A stretch of DNA of 64,000 nucleotides from positions 1 through 64,000 of the forward strand of contig NZ_NIJK01000040.1 of the NCBI RefSeq assembly GCF_002836975.1, read 5' to 3'. The position numbers and the translations under genes are program-made. This DNA comes from Shewanella indica. GTDB taxonomy: Bacteria > Pseudomonadota > Gammaproteobacteria > Enterobacterales > Shewanellaceae. Under the pieces are notes generated by a model that saw nothing but the letters and a program-made list of their open reading frames with translations, made no database searches and was not told the origin of the DNA. Below, piece after piece: positions 24,856 to 35,700 of this stretch (within the stretch, counting starts at the first letter, position 1; every line of letters begins with the position of its first letter).

Positions 24856-27218
24856 TGCAGATGCTTGCAGGCAAACCCTGGCCTCTGGGCTCGACCCTGG
24901 TGCATGCAGCCAATGGCGATCCGGAAGGGGTGAATTTTGCGCTGTTTTCGGCTCATGCAACCCGGGTAGAGCTGTGCCTGTTTGAATTCAAAAATAGCCA
25001 ATGGCGGGAGTCGGGCCGTTTCGAGCTTATGCCGTCCTCGCAGCAGGTGTTCCATGGTTTGTTGCAGGGGGGCGGTGAAGGGCTTTGCTATGGTTATCGG
25101 GTGCATGGCCCTTATCAGCCTCAGGAAGGGCACAGATTCAATCCGGCCAAGCTGCTGCTGGACCCTTACGCCAGAGCCTTTTGTGGTCGCTGGCAGTATG
25201 GGCCCTGGCAACTTGGCTATGCCATAGTCGATGAGCAGGGCCGGCCATTGGCCGCAGTGTGCCATCCGGGGGATGCTGAACCCCCAGTACCAGGGGCCCC
25301 GAAGCGGGAATCCGGCAGCGGCGGAATAGGTGATGACTTATGGGCCGATCCCTGTGACAACGCCTGGGCCATGCCCAAATGCCAAGTGGTAGCAGATACC
25401 CGCTTTACCGGCAAGCGCTTGCCGGGCGGGCAATGGCGTAATGAAGTGATCTACGAGATGCACCTCAAGGGCTTCACCGCCGCCATGGCCGGGATCCCTC
25501 CTGAGCTTCGCGGCACCTTTGCCGGTTTGGCGCACCCGGTGGCGATAGCTTATCTCAAGTCGCTTGGGATCACCTGTGTCGAACTGCTGCCGGTGCACGC
25601 CTTTCTGTCAGAGCCTTTTCTGCTGGAGAGCGGTCGCAGTAACTACTGGGGTTATAACAGCATAGGTTTCTTCGCTCCCCATGGGGCATATTCGGCCTCT
25701 GACGACGCCATTGGCGAATTCAAGCAGATGGTCTCTGCCCTGCATGATGCCGGTATCAAACTTGTGCTGGATGTGGTCTTCAACCATAGCGCAGAGGGTA
25801 ATCGTCAGGGGCCGACCGTCAGTTTTCGCGGCTTGGACAATCTCAGCTACTACCGTTTGCATGCAGCAGATAAGCGTTTTTATATCAATGACTCTGGCTG
25901 TGGCAACTGCCTGGATATCAGTCATCCAAGAGTCGTACAGCTGCTGATGGACTCGCTGCGTTACTGGGTCGATATCATGGGGGTGGATGGCTTTCGTTTC
26001 GATCTGGCCACCAGCCTTGGCCGTGAGATGCAGGGTTTCAGCAATCGCGCCGGATTATTCGATGCCTTGCTGCAGGACCCTGAACTGCAGCAATGTGTGC
26101 TGATAGCCGAGCCCTGGGACATAGGCCCGGGCGGTTATCAGTTGGGGCAATTCCCCAATCGTTTTGCCGAATGGAACGACAGATATCGCGATACCCTGCG
26201 GCGCTTCTGGCGCGGTGATGCCGGGCTCTTGCCCGAGCTTGCCAGGCGCCTTTCCGGCTCAGGCGATCTGTTTGAACACTCGGGGCGCGGCCCTCAAAGT
26301 TCAATCAACTTTATCTGTAGCCATGATGGATTCACCCTGAGAGATTTGGTGAGTTATCGCGAGCGGCACAATCAGGCCAACGGTGAAAACAACCGCGATG
26401 GTCACCACGAAAACTTCAGTGCCAACCATGGCGTGGAAGGCGAGAGCAAAGATGCCGCCATATTGGCCTTGAGAGCGCGCCAAAGCCGTAATCTGCTGGC
26501 GAGTTTACTGCTCTCCCAGGGCACGCCCATGTTGCTGGCCGGCGATGAGTTCGGCAACTCCCAGAGCGGCAACAACAACGCCTATTGTCAGGACAACCCA
26601 TTGGGCTGGCTCGATTGGCACAGGGAAGATACTGAGCTCGGCGCCTTTGTTCGCAAGCTTATCCATATCCGCCGGGATTGCGGTTTTTATGACAGCGATG
26701 ACTATATTCACACCGATGCCCTCCAGGCTCCCAGAGCCCTGGCTTGGTTTGCTGCCTCCGGCGAGGCCATGACACCCGGCCATTGGGGCGAAGTCCAGTG
26801 CCGCAGCTTACAGTTGATGCAGAGCCGTCAGCTCAATAAGAGCCTTCAGCGGGCAGAGAGCCATCAGCTGAGCAAGAGCCTTCAGCTGAGCAAGAGCCAT
26901 CAGCTGAGCAAGAGCCATCAGCTGAGCAAGAGCCATCAGCCCAATATGAGCCCTCAAGGAGAAAACAAACTTCAGACCGAAGCCCTGCTGATCCTGCTGC
27001 ATGCCGGTGACAGCTACAGCCATTTTTGTCTGCCATCTCCGCCGCCCGGAGCCGGTGAGCAGTGGCAATTGCTGCTTTCCAGCGAAGCCGGACGGGATGA
27101 ACAGCAATCCTGCTATCCCACAGCTTCATCTTTCGCCGTTGCCGCCTTCAGTTTTCAGCTGCTGGCCGCAGGTGGCCGTTATCTGTCGTCCTCAGCCAAA
27201 GGAGCCAGCCATGACTGA
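24855..27218 (+). CDS. glgX: Glycogen debranching enzyme with an internal 18-bp repeat tract
   Basis: A 787-residue GH13 isoamylase-type enzyme that removes the alpha-1,6 stubs left by phosphorylase. CBM48 is at the N-terminus; catalytic motifs are DVVFNHSAEGN, DGFRFDLATSLG (nucleophile), LIAEPWDIGPGGY (acid/base) and FICSHDGFTLRDLV. E. coli GlgX is 657 aa; the excess here includes residues 657-701, a six-residue repeat of SHQLSK type inserted before the C-terminal beta domain (TEALLILLHAGDSYSHFCLP). The start codon shares TGATG with glgB; the 3' end overlaps glgP by 8 bp. Confidence 0.92.
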   Translation: MQMLAGKPWPLGSTLVHAANGDPEGVNFALFSAHATRVELCLFEFKNSQWRESGRFELMPSSQQVFHGLLQGGGEGLCYGYRVHGPYQPQEGHRFNPAKLLLDPYARAFCGRWQYGPWQLGYAIVDEQGRPLAAVCHPGDAEPPVPGAPKRESGSGGIGDDLWADPCDNAWAMPKCQVVADTRFTGKRLPGGQWRNEVIYEMHLKGFTAAMAGIPPELRGTFAGLAHPVAIAYLKSLGITCVELLPVHAFLSEPFLLESGRSNYWGYNSIGFFAPHGAYSASDDAIGEFKQMVSALHDAGIKLVLDVVFNHSAEGNRQGPTVSFRGLDNLSYYRLHAADKRFYINDSGCGNCLDISHPRVVQLLMDSLRYWVDIMGVDGFRFDLATSLGREMQGFSNRAGLFDALLQDPELQQCVLIAEPWDIGPGGYQLGQFPNRFAEWNDRYRDTLRRFWRGDAGLLPELARRLSGSGDLFEHSGRGPQSSINFICSHDGFTLRDLVSYRERHNQANGENNRDGHHENFSANHGVEGESKDAAILALRARQSRNLLASLLLSQGTPMLLAGDEFGNSQSGNNNAYCQDNPLGWLDWHREDTELGAFVRKLIHIRRDCGFYDSDDYIHTDALQAPRALAWFAASGEAMTPGHWGEVQCRSLQLMQSRQLNKSLQRAESHQLSKSLQLSKSHQLSKSHQLSKSHQPNMSPQGENKLQTEALLILLHAGDSYSHFCLPSPPPGAGEQWQLLLSSEAGRDEQQSCYPTASSFAVAAFSFQLLAAGGRYLSSSAKGASHD
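26823..26957 (+). repeat. 18-bp in-frame tandem repeat inside glgX
   Basis: Seven full units and a half unit of AGCCATCAGCTGAGCAAG-type sequence run from 26823. Units at 26859, 26895 and 26913 are identical, 26877 differs at one base, and the flanking units are degenerate. Each unit encodes SHQLSK or a variant. Unit length divisible by three keeps the frame when copy number changes. The central units' near-identity suggests recent slippage. Confidence 0.9.
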
Positions 27219-29751
27219 CACTTCAAGGAATAGAGTCAAGAGCCGCAGTAAGAGCCAATCGACAACAGCATCAAAAGCCGCATCGCCAATCGCGCCCGCC
27301 ACTCAACAAGCCCCAGGCCATCTGGCGCACCAAGACTGCGAGCCCTGTGATTCACTGCCGGCGGCCTTTGCCAGACAGCTGAGATACGATCTTAACCGCA
27401 ATGAGCGCAGGCCTCAGGAGCTCTATCAGGCGTTGGCCCTGAGCGTCAAAGAGCAGCTGTTGGACGATTGGTGCGCCAGTCGCAGCCAGGATGCTTTGTA
27501 CCAGCGCAAACAGGTGGCCTATCTGTCGCTGGAGTTTCTGATGGGCCGAAGCCTGGGCAACGCCTTGCTCAATCTGGAGCTGACCGACGAGTGCCGGGAG
27601 ATGCTGCAAGGTTATGCGGTAGCGCTTGAAACCCTGCAACAGCAAGAGCATGACGCCGGTCTGGGGAACGGCGGTCTCGGGCGGCTGGCGGCTTGCTTTA
27701 TGGACAGCTGCGCCAGTCTCGGGCTGGCGGTCACTGGCTATGGCATTCGTTATGAGTACGGCATGTTTGCCCAGCAGATAGTTGATGGTTATCAGCAGGA
27801 GCAGCCGGACCGCTGGCTCAGGGATGGCAACCCCTGGGAAGTGCGAGCCTCACAGCACAATGTGACAGTGCCTTTCTTCGGTCATGTGCAGAGTCATGTT
27901 GACCGCGATGGCCGTCGGCACAGAGCCTGGGTGGATACCCAGGATGTACTGGCGGTTGCCTATGATATGCCGGTGCCGGGTTATCGCAACGGCCGGGTCA
28001 ACACTCTGAGGCTTTGGAAGGCCGAGGCCACGGATGAGTTTGACCTTGCCGAGTTCAACCAGGGGGATTACACCGAAGCCGTGGCGGCCAAGAATCTGGC
28101 CGAGCAGATCACCATGGTGCTGTACCCCAATGACAGCAGTGAAAACGGCAAAGAGTTGCGGTTGCGGCAGCAGTATTTCCTGTCCTCTGCCAGTTTGCAG
28201 GATCTGTTGACGACCTGGGTTGCCAACAAAGGCCGGGACTTCAGTGAGTTTGCCAAGTTTCATGTGCTGCAGCTCAATGATACCCATCCGGCGATTGCGG
28301 TTCCCGAGTTGATGCGCCTGCTTATCGACGAATATCAGCTGGAGTGGCAAGCCGCCTGGGACATAGTCAGCCACTGCATGGCCTACACCAACCACACCTT
28401 GTTGCCGGAGGCGTTGGAGCGCTGGCCGGTGCGCATGTTCGCCCAGATGCTGCCGCGTATTCTGGAGATCATCTATGAAATCAACGCCAGATACCTGGAG
28501 TTGGTGGCACATCACTGGCCCGGCGACGTGTCACGTCTGCGGCAGATGTCCATCATAGAAGAGGGGGATGAGTCCCATATCCGTATGGCCTATCTGGCAA
28601 TAGTGGCCAGCTTTTCGGTCAATGGTGTGGCGGCGCTGCACTCAAGGCTGTTGACCACAGGGCTGTTTCGGGACTTTTACGAACTCTGGCCGCATAAGTT
28701 CAACAACCGTACCAATGGTGTGACGCCCAGGCGCTGGCTGGCTCACTGTAACCCCCGTTTGACTGCGCTCATCAGCAGTCGCCTGGGGCAGGATTGGCTG
28801 AGCGACCTAAGATGCCTGACTGCCCTCAACGCCTTTACCTCGGACAAGCCATTTATTGCCGCCTGGCGTGAGGTGAAGCAGGCCAATAAACAGGCGCTGG
28901 CCGAGCTGGTGGCGCAGCGCTGCCAGGTGAACTTCGACCCCTCCATGATGTTTGATGTGCAGGTTAAGAGGATCCACGAATATAAGCGGCAACTGCTGAA
29001 TATCATGCATGTGATCCATCTCTATCAGCGGATTGTCAGTGGCGATACCCAGGGGATGCAACCACGCTGCGTCTTGATTGGCGGCAAGGCGGCCCCCGGT
29101 TATGCCATGGCGAAACGGGTGATCAAATTGGCCAACAACGTGGCTCATATGGTCAATGAGGATCCCAGAGTCACTCCCTGGCTCAGGTTTGCCTTTTTGC
29201 CCGACTATAACGTCAGCGCCATGGAGGTGATCTGCCCGGGTACGGATTTGTCAGAGCAGATATCCACCGCCGGCAAGGAAGCCTCGGGCACAGGCAATAT
29301 GAAATTCATGATGAATGGCGCCCTGACCATAGGCACTCTGGATGGCGCCAATATCGAGATGCTCGAAGAGGTAGGTGAAGACAACTTCTTTCTGTTTGGC
29401 CTCAATGCCCTGGCGGTGGAGGAGCTCAAGGCGCACTACTGTCCGGCGCAATATATAGCGTCCTCGGCGGCGCTCGGCGGCGTAATGGCGTTGCTCAAAA
29501 GTGGGCACTTTAATCTGCTGGAACCGGGGATCTTCGACCCCATCATAGCCGCCATTGAGTCGCCACAGGATCCCTGGATGCTGGCGGCCGATTTTGAAAC
29601 CTACCGTCTGGCCCAGCTGCAAGCCGCCAAGGCTTATCAGGACCCTCAGCGCTGGACCGCCATGAGTATTCGCAACACCGCGGTCAGTGGCCGCTTCTCC
29701 AGCGATGTCACCATAGCCGGTTATCGCGACCATATCTGGGGCGCGCAGTGA
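27211..29751 (+). CDS. glgP: Glycogen phosphorylase
   Basis: An 846-residue GT35 enzyme releasing glucose-1-phosphate from glycogen ends, using PLP as phosphate relay. The PLP-lysine segment EASGTGNMKFMMNGAL is intact, as are the substrate-site loops GLGNGGLGRLAACFMDS, QLNDTHPAIAVPELMR and RIHEYKRQLLN. A low-complexity Ser/Lys/Arg N-terminal tail of about 45 residues precedes the fold. The ATG at 27211 with AGGAG 6 nt upstream lies inside the end of glgX. The product feeds glycolysis, and MalQ supplies longer chains. A 33-bp gap separates it from glgC. Confidence 0.94.
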   Translation: MTDTSRNRVKSRSKSQSTTASKAASPIAPATQQAPGHLAHQDCEPCDSLPAAFARQLRYDLNRNERRPQELYQALALSVKEQLLDDWCASRSQDALYQRKQVAYLSLEFLMGRSLGNALLNLELTDECREMLQGYAVALETLQQQEHDAGLGNGGLGRLAACFMDSCASLGLAVTGYGIRYEYGMFAQQIVDGYQQEQPDRWLRDGNPWEVRASQHNVTVPFFGHVQSHVDRDGRRHRAWVDTQDVLAVAYDMPVPGYRNGRVNTLRLWKAEATDEFDLAEFNQGDYTEAVAAKNLAEQITMVLYPNDSSENGKELRLRQQYFLSSASLQDLLTTWVANKGRDFSEFAKFHVLQLNDTHPAIAVPELMRLLIDEYQLEWQAAWDIVSHCMAYTNHTLLPEALERWPVRMFAQMLPRILEIIYEINARYLELVAHHWPGDVSRLRQMSIIEEGDESHIRMAYLAIVASFSVNGVAALHSRLLTTGLFRDFYELWPHKFNNRTNGVTPRRWLAHCNPRLTALISSRLGQDWLSDLRCLTALNAFTSDKPFIAAWREVKQANKQALAELVAQRCQVNFDPSMMFDVQVKRIHEYKRQLLNIMHVIHLYQRIVSGDTQGMQPRCVLIGGKAAPGYAMAKRVIKLANNVAHMVNEDPRVTPWLRFAFLPDYNVSAMEVICPGTDLSEQISTAGKEASGTGNMKFMMNGALTIGTLDGANIEMLEEVGEDNFFLFGLNALAVEELKAHYCPAQYIASSAALGGVMALLKSGHFNLLEPGIFDPIIAAIESPQDPWMLAADFETYRLAQLQAAKAYQDPQRWTAMSIRNTAVSGRFSSDVTIAGYRDHIWGAQ

Positions 29752-29784
29752 GCGCCTTTTTCTGTTAATTGGGAGCACGCTTTT

Positions 29785-31053
29785 ATGCCGAATCCGAGTC
29801 CGCGTTATATCAGTAACCTTACCCGTGAAACCTATGCTCTGATCCTGGCTGGAGGCCGGGGTTCCCGCCTCCATGAGCTGACCGATTGGCGGGCCAAGCC
29901 TGCGCTCTATTTCGGCGGCAAGTTCAGGATCATCGACTTTCCGCTGTCCAACTGCATCAACTCGGGGATCCGCCGGGTAGGGGTGGTGACCCAGTACAAG
30001 TCCCATTCGCTTATCCGCCACGTGACCCGCGGCTGGGGGCATTTCAAAAAGGAGTTGGGGGAGTCGGTGGAGATATTGCCGGCGTCTCAACGGTATTCGG
30101 ACAACTGGTATCAGGGCACGGCCGATGCTGTGTTTCAGAATATAGACATCATACGTCACGAGCTGCCGCGCTATGTGATGGTGCTTTCGGGCGATCATAT
30201 CTACCGCATGGATTACGCCGGTCTGCTGGCCGCTCATGCCGAGTCCGGCGCCGATATGACGGTTTCCTGTATGGAGGTGCCGGTGGCCGAAGCGGCCAAC
30301 GCCTTCGGGGTGATGGAGGTGGACAGCAGCAACCGTATTCTGGGGTTTGAAGAGAAACCGGCCCAACCCAGGCCCTTGCCGGATAACCCCGAATCCTGCC
30401 TGGCATCTATGGGCAACTATGTGTTCAACACAGAGTTTCTGTTTGAACAGCTGAAAAAAGATGCCCAGAACGCCGATTCCAACCGGGATTTCGGTAAGGA
30501 CATTATCCCGGCCATCATAGAAAAGCACCGGGTCTATGCCTATCCGTTTCGCAGCGCCTTTCCCAACGAGCAGGCCTACTGGCGCGATGTGGGAACTCTG
30601 GATTCTTTCTGGCAAGCCAATATGGAACTGCTGTCGCCGACGCCTGCGCTCAATCTCTATGATGCCAAATGGCCCATCTGGACCTATCAGGAACAACTGC
30701 CGCCGGCCAAGTTTGTATTTGACGATGATGACAGGCGCGGCATGGCGCTGGACTCTGTGGTTTCCAGTGGCTGCATTATCTCTGGTGCCACTGTGCGCCA
30801 CTGCGTTCTCTTCAATGAGGTCAGGGTTTGTTCTTACTCAGAGGTGGAAGACTCAGTGATCCTGCCCGATGTGGTGGTGTTGCGTCATTGCCGGATTCGC
30901 AAGGCTATCATCGACCGGGGCTGTATTATCCCCGAGGGGATGGAGATAGGCTTCAACCATGATCACGACAGGGCCAAGGGTTTTCGGGTCTCGGAAAATG
31001 GTGTGGTGCTGGTGACCCGTGACATGTTGGGACTGCCTGTGGGGTACGAATAA
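29785..31053 (+). CDS. glgC: Glucose-1-phosphate adenylyltransferase (ADP-glucose pyrophosphorylase)
   Basis: A 422-residue enzyme making ADP-glucose from glucose-1-phosphate and ATP, the committed and normally allosterically controlled step of bacterial glycogen synthesis. The nucleotide-binding motif [22 protein letters not shown] is near residue 20, the [20 protein letters not shown] block follows, and the glucose-1-phosphate segment FEEKPAQP is near 190. The C-terminal left-handed beta-helix carries hexapeptide repeats. GGGAG precedes the ATG. Its stop overlaps the glgA start (TAATG). Confidence 0.95.
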   Translation: MPNPSPRYISNLTRETYALILAGGRGSRLHELTDWRAKPALYFGGKFRIIDFPLSNCINSGIRRVGVVTQYKSHSLIRHVTRGWGHFKKELGESVEILPASQRYSDNWYQGTADAVFQNIDIIRHELPRYVMVLSGDHIYRMDYAGLLAAHAESGADMTVSCMEVPVAEAANAFGVMEVDSSNRILGFEEKPAQPRPLPDNPESCLASMGNYVFNTEFLFEQLKKDAQNADSNRDFGKDIIPAIIEKHRVYAYPFRSAFPNEQAYWRDVGTLDSFWQANMELLSPTPALNLYDAKWPIWTYQEQLPPAKFVFDDDDRRGMALDSVVSSGCIISGATVRHCVLFNEVRVCSYSEVEDSVILPDVVVLRHCRIRKAIIDRGCIIPEGMEIGFNHDHDRAKGFRVSENGVVLVTRDMLGLPVGYE

Positions 31054-32657
31054 TGGCGGCGAAAGTAAAACTGCAGGTGTTGATGTTGGCGGCGGAAAAT
31101 GCCGCCTTGGCCGGTGCCAAAGTCGGTGGTATGGCCGATGTACTGGCCGAGTTGCCTTTGGCGCTGCAAAGCCAAGGTGTGGCGGCGCATATCATAATGC
31201 CGGACTATGGTTTTTTGGCCAAGGAGCAGGGGGCCGATTTTCTGTGCGAGTTTGAATTTGCTTTCGGCGCAGGCACCACCCGGGCGCGGCTGTATCGTAT
31301 CGCCAATCCGGCGGTTCAGCCTGACTCTCAGGGGTTGTGGATCTATCTTCTGGCTCATGAAGGTTTTTGCAGCGTTAAGCGTGAAGTCTATAGCCTGGAT
31401 GGCCCTGAGCGCCCCTTTGCCACAGATGCAGGCAAGTTCGCCCTTTTCGGCGCTGCAGTGGCGGCGGCGTTGAAACAGGGGTTATTGCCGCTGCCGGACA
31501 GGTTTCACCTGCACGACTGGCACTGCGGCGGTTTTGCCATGTTAAGAGCACTGGATCCCGCCTATCTTGGCCTATCAAAAGTGCCCTGTGTTCTCAGTAT
31601 CCACAATCTGGCGATGCAGGGTGTGCGGCCGCTTGCCGGCGAGGCATCTTCCCTGGCGGCCTGGTATCCCTGGCTGTTGGCCGAAGGGGCAAATCCCAAG
31701 CTGCAACTGGCGCTGGATACCCGCTACCCCGGGTGCATCAATCCGCTGCGGGCGGCGATTCAATTCAGTGATGTTATCCATCTGGTCTCGGCGACTTACG
31801 CCAAGGAAGTGCTGCGGCCGTCACAATCTGAACTGGGCTTCTTTGGCGGCGAGGGATTGGAGGCTGACCTGCAGGCCAAAGCCAAGCTTGGCCAGGTGTT
31901 CGGTATTCTCAACGGCTGCGACTATCAAAAAGGACTACCGCTCGCTGCCGGCAAGCGGCGGCAACTCAAGTTGCAACTGCCCAAGATAGCCACAGAGGCA
32001 TTATTGAGTAAACTCGGGCGCAGCGAAGCAGTGACGCCGGCAGATATGATTGCTCAAATCCGCTTGGGGCAGATATCTGAGTCACCGGGAATGCTGCTGA
32101 CCTCGGTTGGCAGGCTCACTGAACAGAAGTTACTCTTGCTGTGTCATCCCTGGCAGGGCAAGACAGTGCTGGAAGAGCTGCTGCTAAGGCTGGCGCAGTT
32201 CAGCGACAGTGCCTGTTTTTGGCTGCTCGGCAGCGGCGATGAGCAGATAGCGGCACTCTTTGGCCGCATCGCCGCGAGTAACAGCAATTTTCGCTTTATC
32301 AATGGTTATCATCAGGAGCTGGCCGATGCCCTCTATCAATGTGGCGATCTGTTTGTGATGCCCAGTTCTTTTGAGCCTTGTGGTATCAGCCAGATGCTGG
32401 CTTTGAGAGCAGGCCAACCCTGTTTGGTGCATGCCACAGGTGGGCTGGCCGATACCATCAGTGACGGTGACAATGGCTTGGTATTCGCAGGGATTGGGCT
32501 GGATGAACAGGCCAAGGCGCTGCTTGACGCCCTGTCCCGGGCCTTGGAGCTCTATCCCACTGCCAACTGGAACGCCCTTAGAAAAAGGGCCTCCGCCAGT
32601 CGCTTCTTATGGCAAGACAGTGCCCAACTTTATTTGAAGTTGTTATATAACGCCTGA
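31053..32657 (+). CDS. glgA: Glycogen synthase
   Basis: A 534-residue GT5 glucosyltransferase that elongates alpha-1,4-glucan from ADP-glucose. The ADP-glucose-binding motif appears as KVGGMADVLAELPLAL near residue 24 (the family usually has KTGGLADV). The C-terminal GT-B domain shows MPSSFEPCGISQMLALRAG and ATGGLADTISDG. It is longer than E. coli GlgA (477 aa), with extra sequence in the middle. Its start overlaps glgC by one base. It ends the glycogen operon; the next gene, a GGDEF/EAL protein, starts 120 bp later. Confidence 0.92.
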   Translation: MAAKVKLQVLMLAAENAALAGAKVGGMADVLAELPLALQSQGVAAHIIMPDYGFLAKEQGADFLCEFEFAFGAGTTRARLYRIANPAVQPDSQGLWIYLLAHEGFCSVKREVYSLDGPERPFATDAGKFALFGAAVAAALKQGLLPLPDRFHLHDWHCGGFAMLRALDPAYLGLSKVPCVLSIHNLAMQGVRPLAGEASSLAAWYPWLLAEGANPKLQLALDTRYPGCINPLRAAIQFSDVIHLVSATYAKEVLRPSQSELGFFGGEGLEADLQAKAKLGQVFGILNGCDYQKGLPLAAGKRRQLKLQLPKIATEALLSKLGRSEAVTPADMIAQIRLGQISESPGMLLTSVGRLTEQKLLLLCHPWQGKTVLEELLLRLAQFSDSACFWLLGSGDEQIAALFGRIAASNSNFRFINGYHQELADALYQCGDLFVMPSSFEPCGISQMLALRAGQPCLVHATGGLADTISDGDNGLVFAGIGLDEQAKALLDALSRALELYPTANWNALRKRASASRFLWQDSAQLYLKLLYNA

Positions 32658-32777
32658 ATTTTCGGCAGCAATGAATGCTGCGCCAAGCTAAGCGCATAAA
32701 TTAGTCAGGTTTCCAAAGGTGCTCTGCTACACTAGACCTGTAGATTTCTTCTTTGTTATTCACAGGCTTGGGAATAG

Positions 32778-35700
32778 ATGGAACAGAGCATTTTCCTTCC
32801 TTTGGCACAAAATGCCGCTTTTCTGCTGGCATTGGTATTTATTTATGATGCGATTCCCAGACAACAACAACGGGACTATTTCCAGCTGTGGCGCTTGTTA
32901 ATAGGCGTCATTATCGGTGGTATCTGTATTGCTTTGATGCTCACCCCCTGGAACTATGAACCGGGAATTTTCTTCGATAGTCGCTCTGTACTTTTAAGTA
33001 TTTCAGGTCTGTTTTTCGGCGGTTTGCCAACCCTGATAGGGTGCAGTATTGCAGCCGCTTTTCGTATTTATCAGGGGGGCGGTGAAGGTGTTTGGATTGG
33101 CGTGGGAGTGATTTTCTCCAGTGGTTTGCTTGGTCTACTTTGGCGTAGGCGACGCAAACAGTCGCTCGCCGATATCGGCTACCCGGAGCTGGCCTGTTTT
33201 TCCCTGCTGGTGCATTTGGTGATGCTGGCCTGGATGTTGCTGCTGCCCTGGGAAACCGCCAAAGGGGTGCTTGCCAGTATCAGTTTACCTGTACTGACTT
33301 TATTCCCACTCACCAATGTGTTGCTTGGGCGCTTGCTGTCGCGGCGGCTGGAGTTTGAGCGCGACAATCGCATTCGGCTGCAGGATGACTTTCTGTTTCG
33401 CTCCCAGTTCAATATCGGCAATATAGGGATTTCGATTACTGCGCCGGATCAACATTGGCTCAAGATAAACCCCCATATGAGCAAGATGTTGGGTTATACA
33501 GAGCAGGAACTGACGCAATTGACCTGGTCTGAAATGACCCATCCCGATGATTTGCCCGCTGATATGGCGCAATTCAGGCGGATGCTGGACGGTGAAATCG
33601 ACGAATATGAGATGGAGAAACGTTTTATCTCCAAGGCTGGTCATTATGTTTATACCCATATGACTGTGGCCTGTCAGCGCCATCATCAACAGGTGCAGCT
33701 GGTGATAGCCGGCTATATCGATATCACCTCGGCCAAGTTGGCTGAGCAGGCGAGTGCCGCCAGTCGCGAACAGTTGGAACTGGTGTTGCAAAGCGGTCAA
33801 CTCGGCTTCTGGGATTGGGATCCCATCAAGGATACAGTAGTGCGTAACAAACGCAGCGCCGAGATCCTTGGTTGCTCGCTTGATAACCTCAACGATAACA
33901 AACGTCTGTGGCTAGATGGTATTCATCCCAAGGACAGAGACTGGGTGCTGCGTTCTTTGGATGATCATCTGGCCGGAAAAACAAAGCAGCACCAGGTGCA
34001 ATACCGGCTGATCCGCCCGGATGGAGAGTTGCGTTGGGTACAGGACACCGGCAAGGTGGTTAGCCGTGATGAAAAAGGACGGCCGCTTAGGGTTTGCGGT
34101 GTACATGTGGATATTACCGAGCAAAAACAGCAGGAAGCTTCCCTTAAACTGGCGGCGTCCGTCTATGAAAACTCCAGTGAGGCGATGAGTGTGCTGGATG
34201 AAGTCGGCACTATTATGACGGTTAACTCGGCATTCAGTGCCATCACGGGATATCAAGCGGAGGATATTCTTGGCAGCAACATAGACATGCTCAAATGTGA
34301 CGATCATGGAGAAGTGTTCTATCGTGAACTAAGTCAGGCGCTCGGGCATAAGGGGCGTTGGCAGGGCGAAATGTGGCTTCGTTGTTACGATGACCGCAAG
34401 ATAATGATTTGGCTCAGCATCAATACTATTCATAGCTCAGGCGATACGCCGCTGAGAAGAGTGGCGCTGTTTTCCGACATTACCGACAAAAAGCAGAATG
34501 AGCGTCTCATCTGGCGTCAGGCCAACTATGATGCCCTCACGGGCTTGCCAAACCGACGTATGTTCACCGAGCACCTGGGCAATGAAATTCGCAAGGCTGT
34601 TCGTCATCAACAGAAATTTGCGCTGCTGTTTCTGGATCTGGATTTTTTCAAGGAAGTTAACGATACCCTGGGCCATGATATGGGCGACCTATTGCTGGTG
34701 GAAACCTCAGAGCGACTGCAGGCCTGTGTCCGTGAATCCGATGTGGTGGCCAGGCTTGGTGGCGATGAGTTCACTCTATTGCTCTCGGATGTGCAGGATC
34801 ATAACGGGGTTGAGCGGGTTGCCAATCATATCCTCAGTAGTCTGGCCGAGCCCTTCAAGTTGGGCGATGAGACCGCCTTTATCAGTGCCAGCATAGGTAT
34901 TACCCTTTTCCCAGATGATGGACAAACGGCTGAATTGTTACTTAAACATGCGGATCAGGCTATGTACGCCGCCAAAGATCAAGGCCGTAACCGCTTCAAC
35001 TATTTTACCGCCTCAATGCAGGAATACGCCAGATACAGGATGCGGCTTATTCAGGATTTACGTCAGGCTCTTGAACGAAATGAATTCGAACTCAGGTTCC
35101 AACCTATAGTCGAGCTGGACAGCGGTCGGGTATTCAAGGCCGAAGCCTTGCTGCGTTGGAATCACAGTGAGCGCGGCAGTGTCTCGCCGGCAGAGTTTAT
35201 CCCTATTGCAGAAGACACTGGGTTGATTTTCGATATCGGCAACTGGGTGTTTGAACAGGCGGCGCGTCAGAGTGCCGCCTGGCGCAAGGCCTATGGCCGC
35301 GAGGTGCAGATTAGTATCAATAAGTCGCCAATCCAGTTTCGCGACGAGGGTAACCGTTTTGCCGAGTGGCTGGAGCTGTTGGCAAGTCTTGAGGTGTCCG
35401 GCTCCGGGATCTGTATAGAGATAACTGAGGGGTTGTTGCTGGATGCCAAAATGGGGGTCAGTGATAAGCTGTTGGCCTACCGGGATGCCGGCATTCAGGT
35501 GTCGTTGGATGACTTTGGTACCGGCTATTCTTCCTTGGCGTATCTGAAGCGGTTTGATATCGACTATCTCAAGATAGATCAATCGTTTACACGTAATTTG
35601 GAAACAGATGAGAGCGATTTGACTCTCTGTGAAGCCATCATAGTGATGGCGCACAAACTGGGGATGAAGGTAATAGCCGAAGGAGTTGAGACTGCCGGTC

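Noticed and set aside
26823..26957. Possible CRISPR array
   Set aside because: Units are contiguous 18-mers with no spacers, lie in frame inside glgX, and no cas genes are present.
29251..30801. A 516-codon open frame antisense to glgP and glgC
   Set aside because: It lies wholly opposite two well-supported enzymes with intact motifs, and its translation has no recognisable domain; GC-rich codon use keeps the opposite frame open.
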